Source: JBCCFK01 sp965262315 (lineage in GTDB: Bacteria > Actinomycetota > Acidimicrobiia > Acidimicrobiales > UBA8592). From it: DNA of 21,694 nt. Within the stretch, counting starts at the first letter, position 1; each line of letters begins with the position of its first letter. Shown here in pieces: positions 8,649-15,852 of this stretch. Under the pieces are notes generated by a model. The model was given only the letters and a program-made list of their open reading frames with translations, did no database searches and was not told the DNA's origin. A program made the position numbers and the translations under genes. Where the stretch lies: the NCBI GenBank assembly GCA_965262315.1, contig CBDHFJ010000003.1, positions 1 through 21,694 on the forward strand. Reading direction: 5' to 3'.

Positions 8649-8963
8649 TTTCCGACTCCTTGGGATCGGTCGATCCCGGTTGTCAGAACACCGAGGCCGA
8701 GCCCGAGCTCAGCGAACGGTGTTCCCGTTTCCACTGAGAGGGCCGGTTTCGCGCTGTGCTCGTACCTGAATGAATCGCGACCAGAGATCCAGGTAGTCGT
8801 TGCATCCCTCGGAGATCACAGTAGGAATCCGGGCCGCCCGGGAGCCATGGGTGTTCTTGCTCACGGTCCGCGGTCGATGGACCTGGTTCTGCACGTCTGC
8901 CCTGCTCAGAGGGGGTGTCGGACTGATCTCACCTGGATCTGCCGGCCACGCAGCGTGGGTCGA
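8649..8963 (-). promoter_or_regulatory. intergenic leader of the LAFTG gene with hairpin beside the ribosome-binding site
   Basis: This 315-bp gap has no convincing gene; a 61-codon minus-strand frame at 8709-8894 has no site or family resemblance. At 8662-8677 there is a perfect six-base stem with a four-base loop (GGGATC/GATCCC), directly upstream of the AAGGAG ribosome-binding site of the LAFTG gene, so it could affect translation. At 8946-8958, just after the stop of the LPETG gene, a short CCACGC/GCGTGG hairpin may act as a weak terminator. I see no clear -35/-10 pair. Confidence 0.35.
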
Positions 8964-10042
8964 TCAGCTCAGGGTGTCGAGCCGTTCTTCGGACCGCCAG
9001 ATCAGGATCAGGCCGATCGCCACCGCCGCCAGCCCGATCGCCGCCAGGTCCGATGAGTCGAACCCGGTCTCGGGGAGCTCCTGGACACCGAGAACCTCAG
9101 GAGTCGGCTCCGGTGCGGAGGTGGTCGTCTCGGGAACCGTCGGTGTCGGCTCCGGGCTCGGGGTCGTGCCCGGTGTGGGGGTGGTGCCTGGTGTGGGGGT
9201 CTCGCCCGGCGTCGGTGTGGTGCCTGGCGTGGGGGTGGTGCCGGGGGTGGGGGTCTCGCCTGGCGTGGGTGTGGTGTCCGGCGTCGGTGTGGTGCCCGGC
9301 GTGGGGGTGGTAGCCGGTGTCGGCGTCGTGCCGGGGGTGGGGTCTCGTCCGGGGTGGGGGTCTCGCCCGGCGTGGGAGTGGTAGCCGGTGTCGGCGTCGT
9401 GCCGGGGGTGGGCGTCTCGCCGGGGGTCGGGGTCTCTCCCGGGGTGGGTGTGGTGCCGGGTGTCGGGGTGGTGCCGGGTGTCGGGGTCTCGCCTGGGGTC
9501 GGCGTCTCGCCGGGTGTCGGGGTCTCGCTTGGGGTCGGCGTCTCGCCGGGTGTCGGGGTCTCGCCTGGGGTCGGCGTCGTGCCCGGTGTCGGCGTTCCCT
9601 TCGGCTCCTTCGGCGTCGGCGTGGTGTCCGGCGTCGGCGTGGCCTTGTCGTGGCCTGGTCCCTCGTCGGGCTTGCACAGACTCAGGTCCGTGGTGTCCCA
9701 CGGATGTGTGGCCAGCTGCTCGTTGGCCTCCTCCGGTGTCAGCTCGAGCTTGACGTAGCCGTCGTCGGCGAGATGACAGATGAAGACGGGCTCGTCCCGG
9801 CAGCCGTCGTCGTCGGCGATGCGGACGGCGTCGCCGGAGGCCGCGGCGCGTTCCTGCGCCTCATCGGCGTCGACGATCACGGAGACGGAGTAGTCGAACG
9901 GGTCACCATCGATCAGGACACACAGCGAGGCGGGCTCGGTCTTGCCGTCGCCCTCTGCGTTCGCCGTTGCCACCACCGTCGTCCCGACCGTCGCCAGTCC
10001 GGCGACGAGCAGTCCGGTGCCCAGCGCGCGTCGTGTGCCCAT
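8964..10042 (-). CDS. secreted LPETG-anchored protein with Thr-Pro hexapeptide stalk, one-base frameshift
   Basis: With one base restored, this encodes about 359 residues: signal peptide (1-29, ending ATANA), a domain with four cysteines (41, 81, 89, 123) forming two modules like those of the neighbouring LAFTG protein, then about 26 copies of a TPTPxx hexapeptide (xx mostly GE or GT), and a C-terminal LPETG (bases 9063-9077), hydrophobic helix and a short basic/acidic tail. As written, the frame is lost at 9339-9342, where a repeat unit has four G instead of five (plus strand); translation would run out of frame to about 9008 and lack LPETG. The ATG at 10042 has GGAGG seven bases upstream. 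The stalk spans the cell wall and should be heavily O-modifiable. Either a sequencing error or slippage in a repeat explains the shift. Confidence 0.8.
9147..9640 (-). repeat. 18-bp tandem repeat encoding TPTPGE/TPTPGT
   Basis: Roughly 26 imperfect 18-bp units, differing mainly in whether the fifth and sixth residues are GE, GT, AT, DT or SE. Units are very G-rich on the plus strand with runs of four or five G, so both replication slippage and base-calling error are expected here. One unit at 9339-9342 is a base short and breaks the frame. The true copy number may differ from the sequence shown. Confidence 0.9.
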
Positions 10043-10335
10043 TGTCTCCTCCAGGACCCGTTCCGCAGGATCCGGAGGTCACCGTAGGAAGACCGCTGCC
10101 GGGTGGCGTGAGGTCGCCGACTCGTTTCCGCGCCCTCGGCCGACACCCGGCGTGGTGGCCCGCTCACGACCGGGAACTCCGGCCCGGTCCGCGGTCACAC
10201 TCCGCATCGTCACGGCCGCGCACCGTCCGGCAGGCTCTGGGCCCGGACGCGCCTCGAGCCCGGGCAACAGCAGGCCGCGGGCTCGAGGTGGGGTGGTGAT
10301 CAGTTGTGGCGGGGACGATCCCCGGGGTGGGTGGC
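10043..10335 (-). other. intergenic region between nrdB and the LPETG gene
   Basis: No gene is supported in these 293 bp. The half nearest nrdB holds the two tandem hairpins described separately. Near the LPETG gene a TACGGT hexamer (10081-10086 on the minus strand) could be a -10 element about 40 bases before the start codon, but no -35 match is at the right distance. Confidence 0.4.
10224..10288 (-). terminator. tandem hairpins downstream of nrdB
   Basis: The first structure after the nrdB stop is an 11-base perfect inverted repeat (CCTCGAGCCCG at 10252-10262 with 10278-10288), whose 15-nt loop can add three more pairs. Two bases further on is a second stem of seven pairs (CGTCCGG at 10224-10230 with 10243-10249). 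Neither is followed by a T-run. The position 48 bases beyond the stop supports a terminator or an mRNA 3'-end stabiliser for the nrdAB message. Confidence 0.6.
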
Positions 10336-11424
10336 TCAGAAGTCCTCGTCGAAGGCAACGTCGCCCTCGACGCCCATCTGGTAGGCGGCCACGGTGCGCT
10401 CGAAGAAGTTGGTCAGTTCTTGCACGTCCTGGAGCTCCATGAACGCGAACGGGTTCTTCGATCCGTACTGCTTCTCCAGGCCGAGCTGGGCCAGGCGCTG
10501 GTCGGCCACGAACTGGAGGTACTCGCGGGTGTCCGCGAGGCTCATGCCGGGCACGCCCTCACCCAGGACGTCCTGGGCGAACTGGAGCTCGCACTCGACG
10601 GCGTCGTTCAGCATCTCGGCGATGTCGGCCGCCATGCGCTCGTCGAAGAGCTCGGGCTGCTCGCTGCGCACGGTGTTGACGACCTCGAACGCGAAGTTCA
10701 TGTGGCAGCTCTCGTCGCGGAACACCCAGTTGGTGCCGGCGGCGAGACCGTTCAGCAGGCCCTTGCTGCGCAGGAAGTAGACGTAGGCGAAGGCGGCGAA
10801 GAAGAACAGGCCCTCGATGCACGCCGCGAAGCAGATGAGGTTCAGGACGAACTTGCGGCGATCGTCCTCGGTCTGCAGCTCCTCGAGTTCGTCCATCGTG
10901 CCCATCCACTTGAAGCAGAACTCGGCCTTCTGGCGGATCGAGGGGATGGTCTCGATGGCGGCGAACGCCTGCTCGCGCTCGTGGATGTCGGGGATGTAGT
11001 TGTCGAGCAGGGTCAGATAGAACTGGACGTGCAGCGCCTCTTCGTACAACTGCCGACTCAGGTACATCCGAGCTTCGGGCGCATTGATGTGCTTGTAGAG
11101 GTTCAGCACCAGGTTGTTGGCCACGATCGAGTCGCCGGTGGCGAAGAAGGCCACCAGGCGGTTGATCAGGTGCTTCTCGGCCGGCATCAGCTTGCGGTCG
11201 AGATCCACCAGGTCGTCGGAGAAGTCGATCTCGTCGACGGTCCAGGTGTTCTTGATCGCATCGCGATACATCTCGAAGAACTGCGGGTAGCGCATGGGCC
11301 GCAGCGTGAGGTCGAAGCCCGGGTCGAGGATGTTGCCGCGGACCTTCGCTGCCGCCGGGGCGGGCGCTTCGGGCTGCGGAACGAACTCGGGAAGCTGATG
11401 GGCGTGGTCGTCGGTGAGGGCCAT
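10336..11424 (-). CDS. nrdB: class I ribonucleotide reductase, beta (radical) subunit
   Basis: Diiron radical-generating subunit of ribonucleoside-diphosphate reductase, 362 residues, working with the NrdA encoded just upstream to make dNDPs for DNA synthesis. All metal ligands are visible by family alignment: D98 (ATGDS), E129 and H132 (EEALH), E204 (CIEG), E238 and H241 (RDESCH). The radical tyrosine position, three residues after the second histidine spacing (ExxHxxxY), is Y136, so this is a Tyr-radical type rather than the Phe-containing Ic type. The C-terminal tail is acidic (VAFDEDF), as needed for docking on NrdA. ATG at 11424 is preceded by GAGAGGA; the open frame runs far upstream inside nrdA but only as a shadow. 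The first residues, MALTD, match those of NrdA. Confidence 0.96.
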   Translation of the reverse strand: MALTDDHAHQLPEFVPQPEAPAPAAAKVRGNILDPGFDLTLRPMRYPQFFEMYRDAIKNTWTVDEIDFSDDLVDLDRKLMPAEKHLINRLVAFFATGDSIVANNLVLNLYKHINAPEARMYLSRQLYEEALHVQFYLTLLDNYIPDIHEREQAFAAIETIPSIRQKAEFCFKWMGTMDELEELQTEDDRRKFVLNLICFAACIEGLFFFAAFAYVYFLRSKGLLNGLAAGTNWVFRDESCHMNFAFEVVNTVRSEQPELFDERMAADIAEMLNDAVECELQFAQDVLGEGVPGMSLADTREYLQFVADQRLAQLGLEKQYGSKNPFAFMELQDVQELTNFFERTVAAYQMGVEGDVAFDEDF

Positions 11425-11445
11425 GAGGCGGGCGTTCCTCTCGGA

Positions 11446-11516
11446 GGCACCGGATCGGTGCCGGGTCGGTGCGGCTCGGGCGAGTCGCGTCGCGGGCAGG
11501 TGGAGCCGACGGCTCC
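11446..11516 (-). promoter_or_regulatory. two hairpins in the nrdA-nrdB spacer
   Basis: The 140-bp spacer contains two compact perfect stems: GGAGCC/GGCTCC with a three-base loop (11502-11516) and GGCACCG/CGGTGCC with a three-base loop (11446-11462). The second ends about 20 bases before the nrdB start codon. They could be mRNA processing or stability elements that set the NrdA:NrdB ratio, or partial attenuation. That is inference; only the complementarity is seen. Confidence 0.4.
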
Positions 11517-11564
11517 GGATGGGGGATGGCGCCGGGGTCACGGGGACGCCCGGCGCCGGGGGAC

Positions 11565-14114
11565 TCAGTCGCAGGCCTCGCAGGCCTCGGGGTTCTCCAG
11601 CGAGCAGGCGATGGCCTCCTCGTCGGTGAACGCCTTCTCCGGGCCGGGACCGCCGGACGGCGGCTGCGGCGTGGTGCCGGCCTCGCTGGTGGTGGTCTGG
11701 TTGATCCGGGTGGCCGGGCGGGACCGCAGGTAGTACGTGGTCTTCAGACCCTGCTTCCAGGCGTACATGTACATGGAGCTGAGCTTGCCGATGGTCGGCG
11801 ACTCCATGAACAGGTTCAGCGACTGGCTCTGGTCGATGAAAGCGCCTCGAGCGGCACCCATCTCGAGCAGCGACTTCTGGGGGATCTCCCATGCGGTGCG
11901 GAAGATCTCCTTGAGGTCCTCGGGCATGCGGGGCACGTCCTGCACCGAACCCTCGGCCTTCTTGAGGTCCGAGATCATCTGCTCGTCCCACAGACCGCGG
12001 GACTGGAGCTCGGCCACCAGGTAGCGGTTGATCTGCATGAACTCGCCCGAGAGGGTCTCGCGCTTGAACAGGTTGGAGACCTGGGGCTCGATGCACTCGT
12101 AGCAGCCGGCGATCGAGGCGATGGTGGCCGTGGGGGCGATGGCGATCATCAGCGAGTTGCGCAGACCGTGGTCGGCGATCCGGTCCCGGACCGTCTGCCA
12201 GCGGTCGGTGTCGGTGGGCTCGACGCCCCACAGGTCGAACTGGAGCTGGCCCTGGGCGGCCCGGGTGAGCTCGTAGTGCTCGTGGGGGCCGAACTGTTCG
12301 GCGAGCTCGGTGGAGGCCCACAGGGCGTTGAAGTAGATCTCCTCGGAGATCCGAGTCGACAGCTCTCGGGCCTCGGCCGAGTCGAATGCCAGGCCCATCT
12401 TGAAGAAGACGTCCTGGAGGCCCATCAGACCGAGACCGACCGGACGCCAGCCGGCGTTGGAGGTGCCGGCCTCGTCGGTGGGGTAGTAGTTGATGTCGAT
12501 GACCCGGTCGAGGAAGGGCACGACCTGGCGGACCGTGGTGGCGAGCTGGTCGTAGTCGAACAGGCGCACGCCGTCGGTCTCGACGACGAACTCCCCGAGG
12601 TTGAGCGAGCCGAGGTTGCAGACCGCGGTCTCGGCCTGGTTGGTGACCTCGAGGATCTCGGTGCACAGGTTCGACAGGTGCACGACCCGGCCCGGGCCAT
12701 CACCGCCGTCGAGGGGACCGTCGGCGGGGCGGCCGGTCTGGTTGCACTTCTGGTTGGAGGAGTCCTTGAACGTCATCCAGCCGTTGCCGGTCTGGGCCAG
12801 GGTGCGCATCATGCGGCTGTACAGCTGGCGGGCGGACACCTGGCGCTCGTAGAGGCCGGCTTCCTCGGCCTCGACGTAGGCCTGCTCGAAGTCGGCGCCG
12901 TAGAGGTCGGTGAGGTGCGGGACCTTCTTGGGGTCGAACAGGCTCCACTGCCAGTCGTTCTCGACCCGGTTCATGAACAGGTCCGGCACCCAGTTGGCGA
13001 TGTTGAGGTTGTGGGTGCGTCGGGCGTGGTCGCCGGTGTTGTCCTTGAGCTCGAGGAACTCCTCGATGTCGGCGTGCCAGGTCTCGAGGTAGATGCAGGC
13101 GGCGCCCTTGCGGCGGCCGCCCTGGTTGACGGCGGCGACCGAGCTGTCGAGGGTCTTGAGCCACGGCACGATGCCGTTGGAGAGGCCGTTGGTGCCCTGG
13201 ATGAGGCTGCCCTTGGCCCGGATGCGGTGCCAGGCCACGCCGATGCCCCCGGCGAACTTCGAGAGGCGGGCGATGTCGGTGTAGCGCTTGTAGATGCCCT
13301 CGAGGCTGTCCTCGGGGGAGTCGAGGAGGTAACAGCTCGACATCTGCGGGTGCGTGGTGCCCGAGTTGAACAGGGTGGGGCTCGACGGCAGGTAGGCCAG
13401 CGACGACATCAGGTCGTAGAAGGCGACGGCTTCCTCGGCGCTCTGGGAGAGGCCGCAGGCGACGCGGAGGAAGAAGTACTGCGGGGTCTCGATGATCTCG
13501 CGGGTCTCGGGGTGCCGGAGCAGGTAGCGGTCATAGACCGTCCGCAGGCCGAAGAACTCGAAGTTGCGGTCGCGGTTGGAGTTGATGGCCGCGTTCAGGG
13601 TGGGGGCGTCGGCGTTGACGAAGTCGAGGACGTCGTCGCTGATCAGACCGAGGGCGTGGCCCCGCATCACCGACTCGGAGAACCAGGGGATGTTCTGGTT
13701 CCGGACTTCCTTGTCGATGGTGGTGGCCAGCAGCCGCGCCGCGAGCTTCGAGTAGCCGGGCTCCTCGACGATGAGGCCGGCCGCGGTGCGGATGGACAGC
13801 TCGTCGAGCTCGAGGGTGGTGGCACCGTCGGCCAGGGCCGAGATGGTGCGGGTGGCGACCCGCATGGGGTCGACGCCGCGCAGGCCTTCGGAGCAGCTGG
13901 CGACCGCGTTGACGATCTTGTTGACGTCCACCGGTTCGAGGTCGCCGTTGCGCTTGCGCACCCGCATGCCGGTGGCGGTGTCGATGGCGGCCGCCGGACC
14001 GGCCGTCGACGCGGCTCGGGTGCCGGTGCCGGCGGTGTCGATGAGGCCCGGCTCGACCGTCAGCGTCGGCTGGGCCTCGGTTGCGGTCTCGCTGGCCTGG
14101 TCGGTCAGTGCCAC
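11565..14114 (-). CDS. nrdA: class I ribonucleotide reductase, alpha (catalytic) subunit
   Basis: Large catalytic subunit of 849 residues that reduces ribonucleoside diphosphates. After a ~48-residue Ala/Thr-rich extension comes an ATP-cone from about 51 (VRKRNGDLEPVDVNKI) to 140. Catalytic residues by family alignment: C261 (MSSCYLL) and C499 (AVCNLGS) as the active-site pair, NLCTE with N482, C484 (thiyl) and E486, Y794-Y795 (TTYYLR) for radical transfer, and a C-terminal swinging pair C845/C848 (CEAC), which is re-reduced by thioredoxin or glutaredoxin. Nucleotide-site phrases such as NRDRNFEFFG and GGRRKGAACIYLETWH are intact. The start is GTG at 14114 behind GAGGGAG. It is first in an nrdA-nrdB operon. 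The frame is uninterrupted over 2.5 kb, which contrasts with the broken gene at the left end of the window. Confidence 0.97.
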   Translation of the reverse strand: MALTDQASETATEAQPTLTVEPGLIDTAGTGTRAASTAGPAAAIDTATGMRVRKRNGDLEPVDVNKIVNAVASCSEGLRGVDPMRVATRTISALADGATTLELDELSIRTAAGLIVEEPGYSKLAARLLATTIDKEVRNQNIPWFSESVMRGHALGLISDDVLDFVNADAPTLNAAINSNRDRNFEFFGLRTVYDRYLLRHPETREIIETPQYFFLRVACGLSQSAEEAVAFYDLMSSLAYLPSSPTLFNSGTTHPQMSSCYLLDSPEDSLEGIYKRYTDIARLSKFAGGIGVAWHRIRAKGSLIQGTNGLSNGIVPWLKTLDSSVAAVNQGGRRKGAACIYLETWHADIEEFLELKDNTGDHARRTHNLNIANWVPDLFMNRVENDWQWSLFDPKKVPHLTDLYGADFEQAYVEAEEAGLYERQVSARQLYSRMMRTLAQTGNGWMTFKDSSNQKCNQTGRPADGPLDGGDGPGRVVHLSNLCTEILEVTNQAETAVCNLGSLNLGEFVVETDGVRLFDYDQLATTVRQVVPFLDRVIDINYYPTDEAGTSNAGWRPVGLGLMGLQDVFFKMGLAFDSAEARELSTRISEEIYFNALWASTELAEQFGPHEHYELTRAAQGQLQFDLWGVEPTDTDRWQTVRDRIADHGLRNSLMIAIAPTATIASIAGCYECIEPQVSNLFKRETLSGEFMQINRYLVAELQSRGLWDEQMISDLKKAEGSVQDVPRMPEDLKEIFRTAWEIPQKSLLEMGAARGAFIDQSQSLNLFMESPTIGKLSSMYMYAWKQGLKTTYYLRSRPATRINQTTTSEAGTTPQPPSGGPGPEKAFTDEEAIACSLENPEACEACD

Positions 14115-14390
14115 GTGCTGTTCTCCCTCTCCCCGGATCCGGTCTGGTCTGGATCCTGCTGTCCTCGTGCCGCCGTCCCGCCCGGAAGCGGCCTCGAGGT
14201 CTGTGTGCCCCGCCGTCGATCGACGCCGGAGGTTGTGTCACGGCCGACGTCGGTGCACGCGAAGTCGCGTGCAGCCGATGCTGGGCCGTGTTCGGACACG
14301 GAAGGCTCGATGATCGAGCTCGCCACCCCTGGCCCCGTGCCCGCCGCCGCCGGTTCTCCGCAGACGCAGATCGCCGAGGACGGACTTCAG
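14115..14390 (-). promoter_or_regulatory. long structured leader upstream of nrdA
   Basis: About 270 nt separate the best promoter candidate from the nrdA GTG, and no gene fits. The main structure is at 14249-14279: an eight-base perfect stem (TGCACGCG/CGCGTGCA) with a four-base loop, extended by four more pairs and a G-T pair across one bulged base. A 12-bp palindrome CGTCGATCGACG lies at 14214-14225, and a GGATCC/GGATCC pair with a ten-base loop at about 14136-14157 precedes the ribosome-binding site. I looked for a cobalamin riboswitch, which controls class I nrd operons in streptomycetes, and did not find its B12 box. I also found no good NrdR box pair. Confidence 0.45.
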
Positions 14391-14420
14391 ATTACAGCCG
14401 TGTAACTACATCGGTGTCAA
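14391..14420 (-). promoter_or_regulatory. sigma-70-like promoter for nrdAB
   Basis: On the minus strand a perfect -35 TTGACA (14415-14420) is followed after 18 bp by TGTAAT (14391-14396), one mismatch from the TATAAT consensus. It points toward nrdA, 277 bp away, and lies in the one clearly AT-richer patch of this region. It is the best promoter match I noticed in the window. Transcription would start at about 14384. Confidence 0.5.
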
Positions 14421-14535
14421 GACGTGAACGAAGAAAACCCGCGCGTTGACACGGCGTTCACACAACGGTCGGGCGTGGCTCGCCACCGGGTCGCCCGAAG
14501 CGACCGATTTCCGGCGCGGCGCCGGCCCGGTGGAT
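14421..14535 (-). terminator. 3' region of ugd with a small hairpin
   Basis: Between the ugd stop and the nrdA promoter there is no gene. A six-base stem with a five-base loop (GGTCGC at 14489-14494, GCGACC at 14500-14505) could end the sugar operon, but it has no T-run on the minus strand, so termination here is uncertain and some read-through into nrdA is possible. Confidence 0.3.
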
Positions 14536-15813
14536 TCAGCGGCCGATGCCGAGGACGGTGAAGTCCAGCGACGCCAGCTCCGACCGGTCGAGGAGGTTGC
14601 GGGCGTCGACGACGTTCCGCTGCGCCATCACGTCGCCCACCTTGTCGAGATCGACCTCCGCGAACTCGGGCCACTCGGTCAGCACCACCAGGACCTCGGC
14701 GTCGCGGGCGGCCTCGATGGCGTCGGTGGCCACGGTGACGCCGGGGAGGGGGGCGATGGACCCACTGGCCGTGGGGTCGTAGGCCACGATGTCGGCGCCG
14801 TCCTCGCTCAGCAGCGTGAGCACGGCCACCGCCGGGGAGTCGCGGAGATCGTCGGTGCCGGCCTTGAACGTGAGACCCCACGCGGCGATGCGCTTGCCCT
14901 GCGTCGAGCCGCCGCACAGGGCACGGACCTTGTCGGCCACCCGGCCGATGTGGCGGTGGTTGAGCCGGATGACGTTGCGCAGGAAGTCGAACTCGACGTC
15001 GACCGACGCCGCGATGTGGACCAGGGCCTCGGTGTCCTTCGGGAAGCACGACCCGCCCCAGCCGGGGCCGGGGCTCAGGTAGCTGGTGCCGATGCGGCGG
15101 TCGTGGCCCATGCCGTTCATGACCGCCTCGATGTCGGCGTCGAGCTCCTCGCAGATCTCGGCCATCTCGTTGACGAACGTGAGCTTGGTGGCGAGGTAGG
15201 CGTTGGACGCGTACTTGATGAGCTCGGACGATCGGGCGTCGGTGACGATGACGGTGGTGTCGAGACCGTCGTAGAGGGCTGCCACGCGGCGGGCCGCGTC
15301 GTCGTCGACGCTGCCGACCACGATGCGATCGGGGTTCAGGAAGTCGTGCAGGGCGGTGCCCTCACGGAGGAACTCGGGGTTGGACACCACGGCCACGTCG
15401 TCCCGGTCGAGGCGTTCGGCCACGAGCCGTGCCGTGCCCACGGGGACGGTCGACTTGTTGACGACGACCGACCCGGCGGGGAGGACCTCGCGGACCTCCT
15501 CGGCGACGGCCAGCACGTAGGAGAGGTCGGCTGCCCCGTCCTCGCCCGGTGGCGTCGGCAGACAGAGGAAGTGGTACTCGGCGTCGGCGACGGCGTTGGC
15601 GGCGCCGAGCACGAAGCGCAGCCGGCCGGCGGCGATGCCCTCGCGCAGGAGCTCTTCCATGCCCGCCTCGATGATGGGCAGTTCGCCTCGCGACAGCGAC
15701 TCGACCCGCTCGGGCACGACGTCGGCGACGATCACGTCGTGTCCCAACGACGCCAGCCCCGTGGCCGTGGTCATCCCCACGTAGCCGGCCCCGATCACAC
15801 TCACGTCAGCCAT
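14536..15813 (-). CDS. ugd: UDP-glucose 6-dehydrogenase
   Basis: NAD-dependent enzyme oxidising UDP-glucose to UDP-glucuronate, 425 residues, normal length. The N-terminal Rossmann motif is GAGYVG (8-13), with the acidic residue D31 (VADVVPER) ending strand 2. NPEFLREGTA (145-153) and ELIKYASNAYLATKLTF contain the family's conserved Glu, Lys and Asn, and the catalytic cysteine is C256 in GGSCFPKD. The C-terminal UDP-binding domain includes WGLTFKAGTDDLRDSP. ATG at 15813 follows GGAAGGAG. It is the last gene of the operon, 39 bp after rmlA. UDP-glucuronate is a source of acidic residues for polysaccharides, or of pentoses after decarboxylation. Related nucleotide-sugar dehydrogenases using GDP-mannose or UDP-GlcNAc cannot be fully excluded, but the motifs fit UDP-glucose best. 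Confidence 0.92.
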   Translation of the reverse strand: MADVSVIGAGYVGMTTATGLASLGHDVIVADVVPERVESLSRGELPIIEAGMEELLREGIAAGRLRFVLGAANAVADAEYHFLCLPTPPGEDGAADLSYVLAVAEEVREVLPAGSVVVNKSTVPVGTARLVAERLDRDDVAVVSNPEFLREGTALHDFLNPDRIVVGSVDDDAARRVAALYDGLDTTVIVTDARSSELIKYASNAYLATKLTFVNEMAEICEELDADIEAVMNGMGHDRRIGTSYLSPGPGWGGSCFPKDTEALVHIAASVDVEFDFLRNVIRLNHRHIGRVADKVRALCGGSTQGKRIAAWGLTFKAGTDDLRDSPAVAVLTLLSEDGADIVAYDPTASGSIAPLPGVTVATDAIEAARDAEVLVVLTEWPEFAEVDLDKVGDVMAQRNVVDARNLLDRSELASLDFTVLGIGR

Positions 15814-15852
15814 GGGTTGCGCTCCTTCCGCCCGCGAGCCCAGCGGGAATGA

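Noticed and set aside
8680..8790. Possible c-di-AMP or c-di-GMP riboswitch in the leader of the LAFTG gene (GCGAAACC ... GGAAACGGG on the minus strand)
   Set aside because: A few conserved-looking words appear, but the pairing elements and the remaining core sequences of either class could not be found.
8709..8894. 61-codon minus-strand frame between the two sortase-substrate genes
   Set aside because: No ribosome-binding site, no motif, and it overlaps the likely leader of the downstream gene.
9147..9640. CRISPR-like array
   Set aside because: The regular 18-bp repeats have no spacers and encode a Thr-Pro stalk in frame.
10306..11733. Plus-strand open frame of 475 codons opposite nrdB
   Set aside because: Antisense to nrdB with all metal ligands intact; no site or family resemblance.
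11469..14405. Plus-strand open frame of 978 codons opposite nrdA
   Set aside because: It is antisense to a fully motif-complete nrdA; its Val/Gly/Leu-rich composition is what GC-rich reverse-frame codon bias produces, with no recognisable motif.
14105..14420. Cobalamin riboswitch or NrdR boxes before nrdA
   Set aside because: No B12-box sequence, and no pair of the roughly palindromic 16-bp NrdR sites; GGCACTGACC at the gene start only coincidentally resembles part of the box.
14446..14451. TTGACA on the plus strand near the ugd end
   Set aside because: No -10 element at a usable distance, and no plus-strand gene downstream.
14446..15852. Plus-strand open frame of 468 codons opposite ugd
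   Set aside because: Same explanation: the reverse-frame shadow of a real gene, with GHGD/VDDV-type low-information sequence.
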